Positions 1-7,021 are shown, counted from the stretch's first letter. The stretch is 24,526 bases of DNA from CAYOYK01 sp964408185 (GCA_964408185.1 CAYOYK010000037.1:1-24526), one strand, 5' to 3'. The notes: a model not told the origin generated them from the sequence alone. A program made the numbers and translations.

Positions 1-366
1 GCGCGCGGCTTTGGCGACCTGAGCGAGAACGCCGAGTACGACGAGGCCAAGAACGAGCAGAGCCGCATCGAGGCCAAGATCGTCGAAATGGAAAACACGC
101 TGCGCAACTGCGTCGTCATCAGCGACGACGAGGTGGACAACGAGACCGTCGGCGTGGGCAATACCGTCAAGGTCAAAAACATGGATCTCAAGATCGAGCA
201 GACATTCACCATCGTGGGCGCGAACGAGAGCGACCCCAAGGCCATGAAGATCAGCTGCGACAGCCCCATCGGCAGCCAGCTCCTCGGCAAGAAGGTCGGC
301 CAGACCGTGCCCGTGGAGGTTCCCGCCGGAATCGTTAAAATGAAGATATTGGAGATCACCCGATAG
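1..366 (+). CDS. greA: Transcription elongation factor GreA, 3' part (5' end outside window)
   Basis: GreA binds in the secondary channel of RNA polymerase and stimulates cleavage of backtracked transcripts. The reading frame is open from base 1, so the start lies upstream and 121 residues are visible of a family length near 158. The visible part begins with GDLSENAEYDEAKNEQ, the hallmark of the tip of the N-terminal coiled-coil hairpin, with the acidic residues that act in RNA cleavage. The FKBP-like C-terminal domain follows and ends in VKMKILEITR. The stop is 21 nt before lysS and a strong ribosome binding site lies between them, so the two are probably co-transcribed; greA-lysS adjacency is common in Firmicutes. 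Identification is secure; only the N-terminus is missing. Confidence 0.95.
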   Translation, partial: ARGFGDLSENAEYDEAKNEQSRIEAKIVEMENTLRNCVVISDDEVDNETVGVGNTVKVKNMDLKIEQTFTIVGANESDPKAMKISCDSPIGSQLLGKKVGQTVPVEVPAGIVKMKILEITR

Positions 367-387
367 AGCAAAGGAGGGCGCAGGCCC

Positions 388-1884
388 ATGAGCGATACCC
401 CCATCATTCCGCAGGAGCCTACCGCGCGGGAGCTGAGCGAGCAGGAGGGCATCCGCCGCGCCAAGCTGCAGCGGCTTACCGAGGCGGGCCGGAGCCCGTA
501 TGCCATCGCCAAGTTTGCGGTGACGGCCAGCTCCGGCGATATTCTCTCCCGTTTTGACGAGCTGGAGGGCCAGCCCGTAACCATCGCCGGACGCATGACC
601 AGCAAGCGCGTCATGGGCAAGGCGACATTCGCGCACATTCTGGACGGCGCGGGCCCGCTGCAAATCTACGTCCGCCGCGACGACGTGGGCGAGGAGCCCT
701 ACGCCGCCTTCAAGGACTTCGACTTGGGCGATATCATCGGCGTGGAGGGCTTTGCGTTCCGCACGCAAAAGGGCGAGATCAGCGTACACGCGCAAAAGAT
801 CACGCTGCTGAGCAAGTGCCTCAAGGTGCTGCCGGAGAAGTATCACGGCCTCAAGGACCCCGACCTGCGCTACCGCCAGCGGTACCTGGATATGATCGTC
901 AACCCGGAGGTGCGGGATACCTTCCGCAAGCGCAGTCGGATCATCGCCGCCGTGCGCGAGTTCTTGGACGGCCGCGGCTTTTTGGAGGTGGATACCCCCG
1001 TGCTGCAAACCGTGGAGATCGGCGCGGCGGCGCGCACCTTCAAGACGCACCACAACACGCTGGATCTGGATATGTTCCTGCGCATCGAGACGGAGCTGTA
1101 CCTCAAGCGTCTGATCGTGGGCGGCTTTGACAAGGTGTACGAGGTGGGCCGCCTGTTCCGCAACGAGGGCATGGACGCGACCCACAACCCGGAGTTTACC
1201 AGCGTGGAAACCTACGAGGCCTACGCGAATTACACCGACGTCATGCGCATGGTGGAGGAGATGTACGCCTTCGTGGCGCAAAAGGTCTGCGGCTCCACCT
1301 GCGTGCCTGTGGGCGACCAGCAAATCGAGCTGAAGGCCCCGTGGCGGCGCGTCACCATGGCGGACGCGGTGGAGCAGGCCTGCGGCGTGCGCTACGCCGA
1401 TTGGGCTACCGACGAGGACGCCCGCGCCTGCCTGCAAAAGCTGGACATCCATGTGGACAAGGCCGCCAAGCGCGGCGACTGCCTGAGCGCCCTGTTTGAC
1501 GAGTACGTGGAGGCGACGCTGGTTCAGCCTACCTTCCTCATGGATTATCCCGTGGACATCAGCCCCTTGGCCAAGCGCAAGGCGGACAACCCGGACCTGA
1601 CGGAGCGGTTTGAGTTCTTCATCTGCGGGCACGAAATGGGCAACGCCTTCAGCGAGCTGAACGACCCCATCGACCAGCGCAAGCGCTTTGAGGAGCAGGT
1701 GGCCGCGCGCCGCGCGCAGGGGATCCACGCCGAGGTGGACGAGGACTTTGTGACCGCGCTGGAGGTGGGCCTGCCGCCCACCGGCGGCTTGGGCTTTGGC
1801 CTTGACCGCTTGGTCATGCTGCTTACGGACAACGCGTCCATCCGGGACGTGCTGCTGTTCCCCACAATGAAACCGATCAGCTGA
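388..1884 (+). CDS. lysS: Lysyl-tRNA synthetase, class II
   Basis: Charges tRNA-Lys with lysine in the cytoplasm. At 498 aa it has the usual class II length. An N-terminal OB-fold anticodon-binding domain spans roughly residues 60-145. The class II catalytic core follows: motif 1 around 185-205, motif 2 around 256-279 (RLFRNEGMDATHNPEF) and motif 3 near 466-478 (GLGFGLDRLVML). The lysine-specific block AAARTFKTHHNTLDLD lies near 213-228. The ATG is preceded by AAAGGAGGG at about 369-377, so the start is well supported. It follows greA closely and probably shares its transcript. Only a short hairpin lies just downstream. No unusual features beyond small substitutions in conserved blocks. Confidence 0.97.
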   Translation: MSDTPIIPQEPTARELSEQEGIRRAKLQRLTEAGRSPYAIAKFAVTASSGDILSRFDELEGQPVTIAGRMTSKRVMGKATFAHILDGAGPLQIYVRRDDVGEEPYAAFKDFDLGDIIGVEGFAFRTQKGEISVHAQKITLLSKCLKVLPEKYHGLKDPDLRYRQRYLDMIVNPEVRDTFRKRSRIIAAVREFLDGRGFLEVDTPVLQTVEIGAAARTFKTHHNTLDLDMFLRIETELYLKRLIVGGFDKVYEVGRLFRNEGMDATHNPEFTSVETYEAYANYTDVMRMVEEMYAFVAQKVCGSTCVPVGDQQIELKAPWRRVTMADAVEQACGVRYADWATDEDARACLQKLDIHVDKAAKRGDCLSALFDEYVEATLVQPTFLMDYPVDISPLAKRKADNPDLTERFEFFICGHEMGNAFSELNDPIDQRKRFEEQVAARRAQGIHAEVDEDFVTALEVGLPPTGGLGFGLDRLVMLLTDNASIRDVLLFPTMKPIS

Positions 1885-1905
1885 GCAAAGCGTCAAGAAC
1901 ACATC

Positions 1906-1918
1906 AGCCCTGCGGGCT
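1906..1918 (+). terminator. Weak hairpin downstream of lysS
   Basis: AGCCC (1906-1910) pairs with GGGCT (1914-1918) across a TGC loop. It begins 22 nt after the lysS stop and is followed only by TTGTAAA. The stem is short and the T tract poor, so termination here would be leaky. Confidence 0.35.
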
Positions 1919-2021
1919 TGTAAACCGAGGATAAGTCTGCGAAACGCATCTTTACCGCAAATCTACATCAAATGGCGCTAAGATTTGTGCAGAGGTGGAT
2001 AAAACACATAATTGATAGCGC

Positions 2022-2069
2022 AAACAGCGGCAGCGTCATAACGGAGCTGCCGCTGTTTTGAAACAGCGG
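2022..2069 (+). promoter_or_regulatory. Three-arm inverted repeat: terminator or attenuator before the P-loop gene
   Basis: Arm 1 (2022-2034, AAACAGCGGCAGC) is an exact inverted repeat of arm 2 (2046-2058, GCTGCCGCTGTTT), a 13-bp stem with an 11-nt loop followed by TTG. Arm 3 (2061-2069, AAACAGCGG) can also pair with the end of arm 2 (2050-2058), so the two hairpins exclude each other. The first could serve as the lysS terminator. The arrangement resembles an attenuator, but no leader peptide or known riboswitch motif was recognised. The likely start of the next gene is 36 nt after arm 3. Confidence 0.5.
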
Positions 2070-2105
2070 GCGACCCGGCCAAGGGAATTCTACGAGGTGG
2101 AACGA

Positions 2106-2603
2106 TTGAAAACACTCATTCTGGTAAGCGGCACAATGGGCGTTGGCAAAACAACGACTTGCAGGGAGCTGCAAAAGATATTGCCTCGCAATGTTTTTCT
2201 CGATGGAGATTGGTGCTGGGATATGCAGCCTTTTGTTGTGAATGAAGAAACGAAAACGATGGTGATGAAAAATATATGTTTCCTGCTTAACCAGTTTATC
2301 CAGTGTTCTGAATATGAATACATTATTTTTTGCTGGGTAATGCACGAACAAAGCATCATCGACTCCATTTTATCCTCGCTGGATAACAACGACTGTTTGA
2401 TCAAATCGTTCTCTCTCATTGCGGATCCACAGTCCTTGACAAAACGAATCAAGCTGGATATCGACAGCGGCATAAGGACGGCGGACGCTCTGGACAGAAG
2501 CGTTGCTCGGATAAACAATTACAACCTGTTGGACACAGAAAAAATTGACGTAAGCCATATTTCGCCATTACAAGCTGCCGAATTCATCAAAGCAAAATTG
2601 TGA
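2106..2603 (+). CDS. P-loop NTPase / kinase-like protein of unknown substrate
   Basis: A 165-residue protein with a Walker A loop near its N-terminus (VSGTMGVGKTTTC, about residues 7-19), as in small nucleotide or small-molecule kinases and zeta-toxin/AAA_33-like phosphotransferases. A family-like FLDGDWCW block follows near residues 33-40, where such kinases often place a substrate-binding Asp. The family impression is by pattern; I cannot assign a substrate. The TTG at 2106 is preferred because GAGGTGG (2094-2100) sits 5 nt upstream; an in-frame TTG at 2058 would start inside a hairpin. Base composition is clearly more AT-rich than all neighbours (AAA, ATT and TTT codons abundant), which suggests recent acquisition. 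It is convergent with the histidine kinase gene and stands alone on its strand. Confidence 0.75.
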   Translation: MKTLILVSGTMGVGKTTTCRELQKILPRNVFLDGDWCWDMQPFVVNEETKTMVMKNICFLLNQFIQCSEYEYIIFCWVMHEQSIIDSILSSLDNNDCLIKSFSLIADPQSLTKRIKLDIDSGIRTADALDRSVARINNYNLLDTEKIDVSHISPLQAAEFIKAKL

Positions 2604-2697
2604 GCATGCTCCTCGGCCCGCTTCATTCCAGCTTGCCGGGGAGACCGTGAGCGCCCAACCACGGCGGGCGGATCCGGCACACATTGAATCACATAGG

Positions 2698-2735
2698 AAA
2701 CGGCCTTGAGAGAGCGATCTCTTTCAAGGCCGTTT
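2698..2735. terminator. Long hairpin between convergent genes, probable bidirectional terminator
   Basis: Bases 2698-2714 pair with 2719-2735 (17 bp, one G-U pair) around a CGAT loop; the outer arm is AAACGGCCTTGA. It lies between the 3' ends of the P-loop gene (+) and the histidine kinase gene (-) and has an A/T run at each foot, as bidirectional terminators do. Confidence 0.7.
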
Positions 2736-2757
2736 GTATTGACAGACTGTCCGGCAA

Positions 2758-2773
2758 AGCCCCCTTCGGGGCT
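2758..2773 (-). terminator. Short GC hairpin after the histidine kinase gene
   Basis: AGCCCC / GGGGCT stem (2758-2763 and 2768-2773) 19 nt beyond the kinase stop at 2792. On the minus strand it is followed by TTG rather than a long T run, so it would be a weak terminator ahead of the stronger hairpin at 2698-2735. Confidence 0.4.
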
Positions 2774-2791
2774 GTTGGGGCGTCCCGCGCG

Positions 2792-3871
2792 CTACGCGGC
2801 CCGCACGGGCAGCGTCACTTGGAACGTCGTCGCCCGTTCGTCGCTCTCCACCGCGATGCGCCCCTTGTGCAGCGCCACCACGCGCCGCACCAGCGAAAGC
2901 CCGATGCCGTTGCCCTCGGACTTGTGGGAGCTGTCCTCCTGCCAAAACTTGTCAAACATGCGCTGCTGCGTTTCGGGCGGGATGGCGGGCCCGTGGTTGG
3001 TAATGCGCACGGTCAGCGCGCCGCTGCCCTCCAGCACGGCTACGCCCAGCTCGCCGTCCTCCGGGGAAAACTTGATGGCGTTGTCCAGCAGGTTGATCCA
3101 CACCTGCTTGAGCAGCTCCTCGTTGGCGGTGATCTGGTGCTCGGCAAAATCCGCGACGAGGTTGAGGCGCTTGCGCGTCCACTTTTTTTCCAGCAGGAGG
3201 ATGCTGGCGCGAAGCTGCTCGGACAGGTTGTAGGTCGTCACGTCGGTCAGGATGCTCTGGTTCTCCACCTTGGTCAGGTTGAGCACGTTGGTGGCCATAT
3301 CGGCCAAGCGCGTGGACTCATCCACGATGATATCCAAATACTCGTTGCGCTGCGCCTCGGTGAGGCCGCCCTTGCGCAGCAGCCGCGCAAAGCCGCGGAT
3401 GGAAACGATCGGCGTTTTGAACTCGTGCGAGAAGTTGTTTACAAAGTCGCCGCGCAGCATCTCGGTGTTGTTCAGCTCCCCCGCCAGCTTGTTAAAGCTG
3501 TCGCTCAGCTCCCGGCTGATGCGGTGGCGGCCCAGACGGATGCGCGTATCGTACTTTCCGTCGGCGAGGCGGTTCAGGCCGGTGATGAGCGTGTTCATCG
3601 GGCGCAGCGGAATGCGGCTGAAAACCGCGCTCAGCGTCGTGCCGACCACAAGGCTGCTGGCCAGCATCACGTACACCACCATGCTGATGCCGGACGCGCG
3701 CATGGGGAATAGCATGCCAAAGCGGGCCATCATCAGCACCAGTAGCCCGCTGATGGACATGGTGATAAACAGGACGGCAAACACCGCCATGGTAAACAGG
3801 ACGGTCAGCGCCACCCGATTGTCCGATGACTCCTGCTCCCTGAGCCCGTCGCCGCGCTCCGGCTCCTTCAT
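2792..3871 (-). CDS. Sensor histidine kinase, HAMP type, short extracytoplasmic loop
   Basis: A 359-aa membrane kinase that should phosphorylate the response regulator encoded just upstream. Two membrane segments (about residues 21-48 and 63-84) enclose only 12-15 extracytoplasmic residues, so a ligand-binding domain is absent; this is the intramembrane-sensing layout. A HAMP region follows (about 85-138), then the H-box FSHEFKTPI with His149, the N-box INLLDNAIKFSP (Asn264) and the G2 box EGNGIGLSLV (319-328). The G1 box reads NHGPAIP instead of DNGxGIP, a variant seen in some HK families. ATG at 3871 overlaps the regulator's stop in an ATGA junction, so translation is probably coupled. The signal is unknown; the neighbouring URO-D gene gives no clear hint. 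Confidence 0.93.
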   Translation of the reverse strand: MKEPERGDGLREQESSDNRVALTVLFTMAVFAVLFITMSISGLLVLMMARFGMLFPMRASGISMVVYVMLASSLVVGTTLSAVFSRIPLRPMNTLITGLNRLADGKYDTRIRLGRHRISRELSDSFNKLAGELNNTEMLRGDFVNNFSHEFKTPIVSIRGFARLLRKGGLTEAQRNEYLDIIVDESTRLADMATNVLNLTKVENQSILTDVTTYNLSEQLRASILLLEKKWTRKRLNLVADFAEHQITANEELLKQVWINLLDNAIKFSPEDGELGVAVLEGSGALTVRITNHGPAIPPETQQRMFDKFWQEDSSHKSEGNGIGLSLVRRVVALHKGRIAVESDERATTFQVTLPVRAA

Positions 3872-4542
3872 TCCTTCTTCACCGCCCTGTAACCCAGCCC
3901 GCGGACGGACTGGATTTCAAACTCAGGCCAGCCGTCGAAGCGCTTGCGCAGGCGGCCGATGTGAACGGTGACGGTCTCCCAGCCGGTATCGCTGTCCGCG
4001 CCCCATATTTCGTCCATAAGCTGTATGCGCGTAAACGTTTTGCCGGGGTAGGAGAGCAGCTTGTACAGCAGCATAAACTCCTTTTGCGGCAGCGTTTGCG
4101 TTTCGCCGTTGCGGGTGACGCTCTGGCTGTCGTAATCCAGCACCGCGTCGCCGATCTCCATGCGTCGCTCGCTGGCGATTTTGGCACGCCGGAGCAGCGC
4201 CTTGATGCGCAGCAGCAGCTCCTCCTCGTCCACGGGCTTGGTCATGTAGTCGTCCGTCCCCGCGAGGAAGCCCTCCTTGCGGTCGGCCGGGAGCTGCTTG
4301 GCCGAGACCATCAGGATGGGCAGGTCGTTGTGGGATTCCCGCAGCACGCGCGCAAACTCGTAGCCGTCCATGTGCGGCATCATTACATCCAGCACCGCCA
4401 AGTCCACATGCTCGCGGTCCATCACGTCCAGCGCGGCCTCGCCGTCCTCGGCGGTGGATACGGTGTAGCGCTCCGCCTCCAGCACCGCGCGCATCAGCTT
4501 GCGCGTGTTCAAATCGTCATCCACCACCAAAATGTGAAACAT
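3868..4542 (-). CDS. OmpR/PhoB-family response regulator
   Basis: A 224-aa DNA-binding regulator. The receiver domain (about 1-118) has the acidic pair Asp8-Asp9, the phospho-acceptor Asp52 in LAVLDVMMP, Ser80 and Lys102 in MTKPVDE. The C-terminal winged helix (about 128-222) shows the family pattern (LPQKEFMLLYKLLS, TVTVHIGRLRKRF, VRGLGYR). The ATG at 4542 is chosen over the GTG at 4551 because the GGAGG (4551-4555) overlaps that GTG and gives 8-nt spacing to the ATG. Its stop overlaps the kinase start by 4 nt, so the two form a cognate pair. It follows the URO-D-family gene by 63 nt on the same strand and may be co-transcribed with it. Confidence 0.95.
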   Translation of the reverse strand: MFHILVVDDDLNTRKLMRAVLEAERYTVSTAEDGEAALDVMDREHVDLAVLDVMMPHMDGYEFARVLRESHNDLPILMVSAKQLPADRKEGFLAGTDDYMTKPVDEEELLLRIKALLRRAKIASERRMEIGDAVLDYDSQSVTRNGETQTLPQKEFMLLYKLLSYPGKTFTRIQLMDEIWGADSDTGWETVTVHIGRLRKRFDGWPEFEIQSVRGLGYRAVKKE

Positions 4543-4605
4543 CTCGGCCACCTCCGCCCACAGTATAAAGCGGGAAACGAAACAATACCGAAACGACCGC
4601 GCGCG

Positions 4606-5694
4606 CTACGCCTTGGCCGTGACCTCCGGCAGCCCGAAGTACGCCCGGTACGCGTTCACCATCGCCAGATAGTTGACGACCGGGATGGTGGACGTGATGG
4701 CGTTGCTGGCGGTAAAGATGTGCCCGCCGTTGCCCGCGCCGTCCTCCAGACAGCGGAGCGTCAGCGCGCGGAGAGCATCGGGCGAGTCGTAGCTGAGGGC
4801 GGCCCCGCAGTCGATATTGCCGTACAGCGTCACGCGGTCGCCATACAGCGCCTTGAGCCTGCGCAAGTCCATGCCCGCGCGCGCGTCGATCTCCATGTAC
4901 GCGTCCGCGCCGCAGCCGATCAAAAAATCGTCGATCACGGGCCACAGGTCGCCATCCGAGGCGTTTACGGCCCACGCGCCGACCGCGTGCGCCGCCTCGG
5001 CGTTCTTGCGCACCTCCGGCACGATGTACTTGCGGTAGCACTCCGGGGAGATGATGGGCCGATTGCCGCTGAAATCCCCGCCCACGCCGATGTGCCGCAC
5101 GCCGCGCTTGGCGTACTCGGCCACGTAGCGCAGCGCGTCGCGGGTACACAGCGCGTAGTGCTCCCGCGTGGCCTCCTCGTCCAAGAGCATGCTTTGCAGC
5201 AGCACCGCGTCCGTGCTGGCCCCGTGGCAGTAGCAGGGCGCAAAGAGATCCGGCGCAAGCCCGCGCCGCGCCATCTCCTCCACCAGCAGATCGTACACGA
5301 GGAAGCGCGTCGGGTCGGTCGGGTTCGCGTCCTGCTCCCAGCGCCAGCGCTCGTTGCGGGCGATCAGGCACTCCACGGGATCGTCCGCGTCGTAGACCTG
5401 TCGGTCGGGGAAGGCGCGACCCTCGCCCCAGCCGGGATTGGGGATGACGTACAGCATATCGTGCCCCAGCAGCTCGCACAGGTCGAGCCGATCGGCGACG
5501 TACTGCTTCAGCGCGGCCTCTATGCCAACCTCGGCCACGCGCGCGTCCCACTCGTCGGTATCGTAATCGTAGTTGTAGTAGCGGCGGCCCAAAAGGGCCT
5601 CCGGCACCGTTTTGGAGAACACATACTCGAAGATCGGCGTGCGGTCCGCCTGCTCGTGCCGCATCACCCGGTCGATTCGCTCGCGGGACGTCAT
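4606..5694 (-). CDS. Uroporphyrinogen decarboxylase (URO-D) family protein, not HemE
   Basis: A 362-aa TIM-barrel protein of the URO-D superfamily, which contains HemE and the cobalamin/coenzyme M methyltransferases MtaA and CmuA. It opens with SRERIDRVMRHEQADRTPIF, the typical URO-D start, and has VNASDGDLWPVIDDFL, DAYMEIDARAGMDL and LYGNIDCGAAL, like the uncharacterised clostridial methyltransferase-like branch. The HxC zinc-ligand motif of MtaA proteins is not seen; its place appears to be taken by VNASDG, although the Cys in GNIDC remains. A methyltransferase role is therefore possible but unproven. The ATG at 5694 has 8-nt spacing to GGAGG (5703-5707); the ATG at 5700 is too close. No corrinoid protein gene is nearby. 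Confidence 0.85.
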   Translation of the reverse strand: MTSRERIDRVMRHEQADRTPIFEYVFSKTVPEALLGRRYYNYDYDTDEWDARVAEVGIEAALKQYVADRLDLCELLGHDMLYVIPNPGWGEGRAFPDRQVYDADDPVECLIARNERWRWEQDANPTDPTRFLVYDLLVEEMARRGLAPDLFAPCYCHGASTDAVLLQSMLLDEEATREHYALCTRDALRYVAEYAKRGVRHIGVGGDFSGNRPIISPECYRKYIVPEVRKNAEAAHAVGAWAVNASDGDLWPVIDDFLIGCGADAYMEIDARAGMDLRRLKALYGDRVTLYGNIDCGAALSYDSPDALRALTLRCLEDGAGNGGHIFTASNAITSTIPVVNYLAMVNAYRAYFGLPEVTAKA

Positions 5695-5717
5695 GGGCAT
5701 CCCCTCCCTTTGCCGCC

Positions 5718-5746
5718 ATCATAGCAGAACGCCGCGCCGCGCGCAA
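5718..5746 (-). promoter_or_regulatory. Promoter for the URO-D-family gene
   Basis: On the minus strand: TTGCGC (5741-5746), 17-nt spacer, TATGAT (5718-5723), with TG one base before the -10 (extended -10). It lies 24 nt upstream of the chosen start and diverges from the promoter at 5760-5788. Confidence 0.55.
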
Positions 5747-5759
5747 GGGCCAAACGGCG

Positions 5760-5788
5760 TTGACAACCGCCCCGCCGACCGATACAAT
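5760..5788 (+). promoter_or_regulatory. Near-consensus sigma-A promoter for the small ORF and esterase
   Basis: TTGACA (5760-5765), exactly 17 nt, TACAAT (5783-5788). The ribosome binding site GGGAGGG (5811-5817) and ATG at 5821 follow at suitable distances. Confidence 0.8.
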
Positions 5789-5820
5789 AGGCGCAAACGC
5801 ACCCGCGCAAGGGAGGGCCT

Positions 5821-6000
5821 ATGCACAAGGAGTTTTATCGGCAGTGGTTCGGCGGCTTTCTGGATGGCTGCCATCGACTGGATGGCGACGCGCGGGAGCG
5901 CCTGCTGGGCGCGTGCGTCCGGCGCTTTTCCGTGACGCTGAAGCAAAGCGTCCTGCGCGGCGACGCGTACTGCGCGTTCCGCGTGGAGGCGGAGGCGTGA
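5821..6000 (+). CDS. Hypothetical 59-aa protein, translationally coupled to the esterase
   Basis: A short ORF starting MHKEFYRQWFGGFLDG and ending in FRVEAEA. I do not recognise a family. The case for it being real rests on signals: a near-consensus promoter, a GGGAGGG site 3 nt before the ATG, and a GTGA overlap in which its stop (5998-6000) shares bases with the GTG of the esterase gene. It has no signal peptide or membrane segment. It contains three Cys and is fairly charged in its second half. It may be a small partner of the esterase, or its translation may simply serve to couple the downstream gene. An upstream start of the esterase in another frame would run through this ORF but lacks a site of its own. 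Confidence 0.6.
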   Translation: MHKEFYRQWFGGFLDGCHRLDGDARERLLGACVRRFSVTLKQSVLRGDAYCAFRVEAEA

Positions 6001-6662
6001 CCCCGCGCGAGGCCGCGCCGAGCTGGACGCTCCTTCGCGGCGACGGGCCGGTGCGCACGGCGCTCTATCTGCACAGCGACGCGGATGAGCTGGCGGCCGT
6101 ATGGTCGCTGGTACCGCACGATGGGCTGGCGCTGGTGGGCGTGAGCGGCGCGGATTGGGACGCGGACCTGTCGCCGTGGCCCGCGCCGAGGGCCTTTCGC
6201 GGCGGGGCGGATTTTGCCGGGCGCGCGGAGGAACATCTGGCGACGCTGGTCGGGCGCGTCGTTCCGGCGGCCGAGGCGGAGCTGGGCGGCGCGCCCGCCC
6301 GGCGCGGGCTGGCGGGGTACTCGCTGGCCGGGCTGTTTGCCGTGTACGCCCTCTACCGGACGGACTGCTTCTCCTTGATCGGCTCCATGAGCGGCTCGCT
6401 GTGGTTTGACGGCTTTGCGGACTGGATGGCCGCCCGCGCGCCCCGCGTGCCGAGCGCCCGCGTCTATCTCTCCCTTGGCGATGCGGAGGCGCACGCACGC
6501 AGCCCGCGTCTGGCCTCGGTGGCGGATTGTACGGCGCGCGCGGAGGCGCTGCTGCGCGCCGGCGGCGCGGACTGCTCGTTCCGCTGGGAGCGCGGCAATC
6601 ATTTTGCCGATGTGACGGGCCGCCTCGCGCGCGGAATCGCGTGGCTGGCGAACGAAGGATAA
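5997..6662 (+). CDS. Small alpha/beta-hydrolase (putative esterase family)
   Basis: A 221-aa cytoplasmic hydrolase; no signal peptide. The nucleophile elbow GYSLAG places the catalytic Ser at about residue 109. GDAEAHA (about 161-167) is a plausible acid-residue region, and GNHFADV (about 200-206) supplies the catalytic His near residue 202. This Ser-acid-His order and the LFAVYAL context after the elbow fit the putative esterase family (siderophore or acyl esterase-like). The substrate cannot be told. The GTG start at 5997 is chosen because GGAGG (5985-5989) lies 7 nt upstream and the codon overlaps the preceding stop. An open frame extends upstream to 5760 but has no site and would overlap the promoter. 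Confidence 0.8.
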   Translation: MTPREAAPSWTLLRGDGPVRTALYLHSDADELAAVWSLVPHDGLALVGVSGADWDADLSPWPAPRAFRGGADFAGRAEEHLATLVGRVVPAAEAELGGAPARRGLAGYSLAGLFAVYALYRTDCFSLIGSMSGSLWFDGFADWMAARAPRVPSARVYLSLGDAEAHARSPRLASVADCTARAEALLRAGGADCSFRWERGNHFADVTGRLARGIAWLANEG

Positions 6663-6680
6663 GCAACGGGCCGCAGAAAA

Positions 6681-6731
6681 CCCGGAGGTGCAGGGGGCAC
6701 TGCCCCCTGCCGGGGTGCGGGGCAGCGCCCC
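6681..6731 (+). repeat. GC-rich interspersed repeat, copy 1
   Basis: Starts CCCGGAGGTGCAGGGGGCAC and contains nested inverted repeats (AGGGGGCA/TGCCCCCT and GGGGC/GCCCC). A near-identical copy lies 197 bp downstream in the same orientation. It follows the esterase stop by 18 nt, so it may act as a terminator or processing element. Confidence 0.7.
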
Positions 6732-6877
6732 GCGCGTCCCCCCCCGTAACCCCCGTGGGCGCGGCTTCATCCCCCTCCCGCGTCCCAAGCCGCGCCCACG
6801 CCCCCAGCGAGCTAGCGGCGCAGCCGCGCACGCTCGCGGCGCGTTCGCTCAATTTCTTACCCCGCCGCACACCCCCG

Positions 6878-6926
6878 CCCGGAGGTGCGGGGGCACTGCC
6901 CCCCTGCCGGGGTGCGGGGCCGCGCC
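6878..6926 (+). repeat. GC-rich interspersed repeat, copy 2
   Basis: Matches copy 1 at 6681 over about 49 bp with a few single-base differences, including one base fewer before and one more after the central GGCACTGCC, so the hairpin is kept. Confidence 0.7.
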
Positions 6927-6942
6927 TTTCCGCCGCAGGCGG

Positions 6943-6958
6943 CTGGAAACGTTTTCCT
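6943..6958 (+). promoter_or_regulatory. Possible LacI/CcpA-type operator (cre-like)
   Basis: TGGAAACGTTTTCC matches the cre consensus TGWAANCGNTNWCA at most fixed positions and has the central CG and dyad typical of LacI-family operators. It lies about 65 bp upstream of the mgl -35, where a sugar-responsive regulator could act. A second small dyad CGAAA-ACA-TTTCG is at 6983-6995. Pattern evidence only. Confidence 0.4.
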
Positions 6959-7021
6959 ATCAAGCAAAGCCGCGTTCGGGAACGAAAACATTTCGAAAAA
7001 TAAAAATATACAAAATATTGC

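Larger units (their letters stand above)
6663..7021. other. Gene-less, repeat- and hairpin-rich spacer upstream of the sugar operon
   Basis: No credible gene. It holds two copies of a roughly 49-bp GC-rich repeat, a perfect 13-bp inverted repeat (6755-6767 with 6787-6799, arm GTGGGCGCGGCTT, 19-nt loop), then an abrupt change to AT-rich sequence near 6960 that leads into the mgl promoter. Open frames here on both strands are low-complexity Pro/Arg/Ala translations of the GC-rich repeats. Confidence 0.7.

Noticed and set aside
2058..2105. Upstream TTG start of the P-loop gene
   Set aside because: It lies inside the inverted repeat, lacks a ribosome binding site, and adds residues with no family similarity; TTG at 2106 has GAGGTGG at 5 nt.
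4543..4551. GTG start at 4551 for the response regulator
   Set aside because: The GTG overlaps the GGAGG itself; the ATG at 4542 has correct spacing and begins the receiver domain directly.
4562..4567. TATACT on the minus strand as promoter of the response regulator
   Set aside because: The start of transcription would fall at the GGAGG and no -35 is found at suitable distance.
3961..5724. 587-codon plus-strand frame across the regulator and URO-D gene
   Set aside because: Antisense to two well-identified genes; no start signals; Arg/Val/His-rich shadow.
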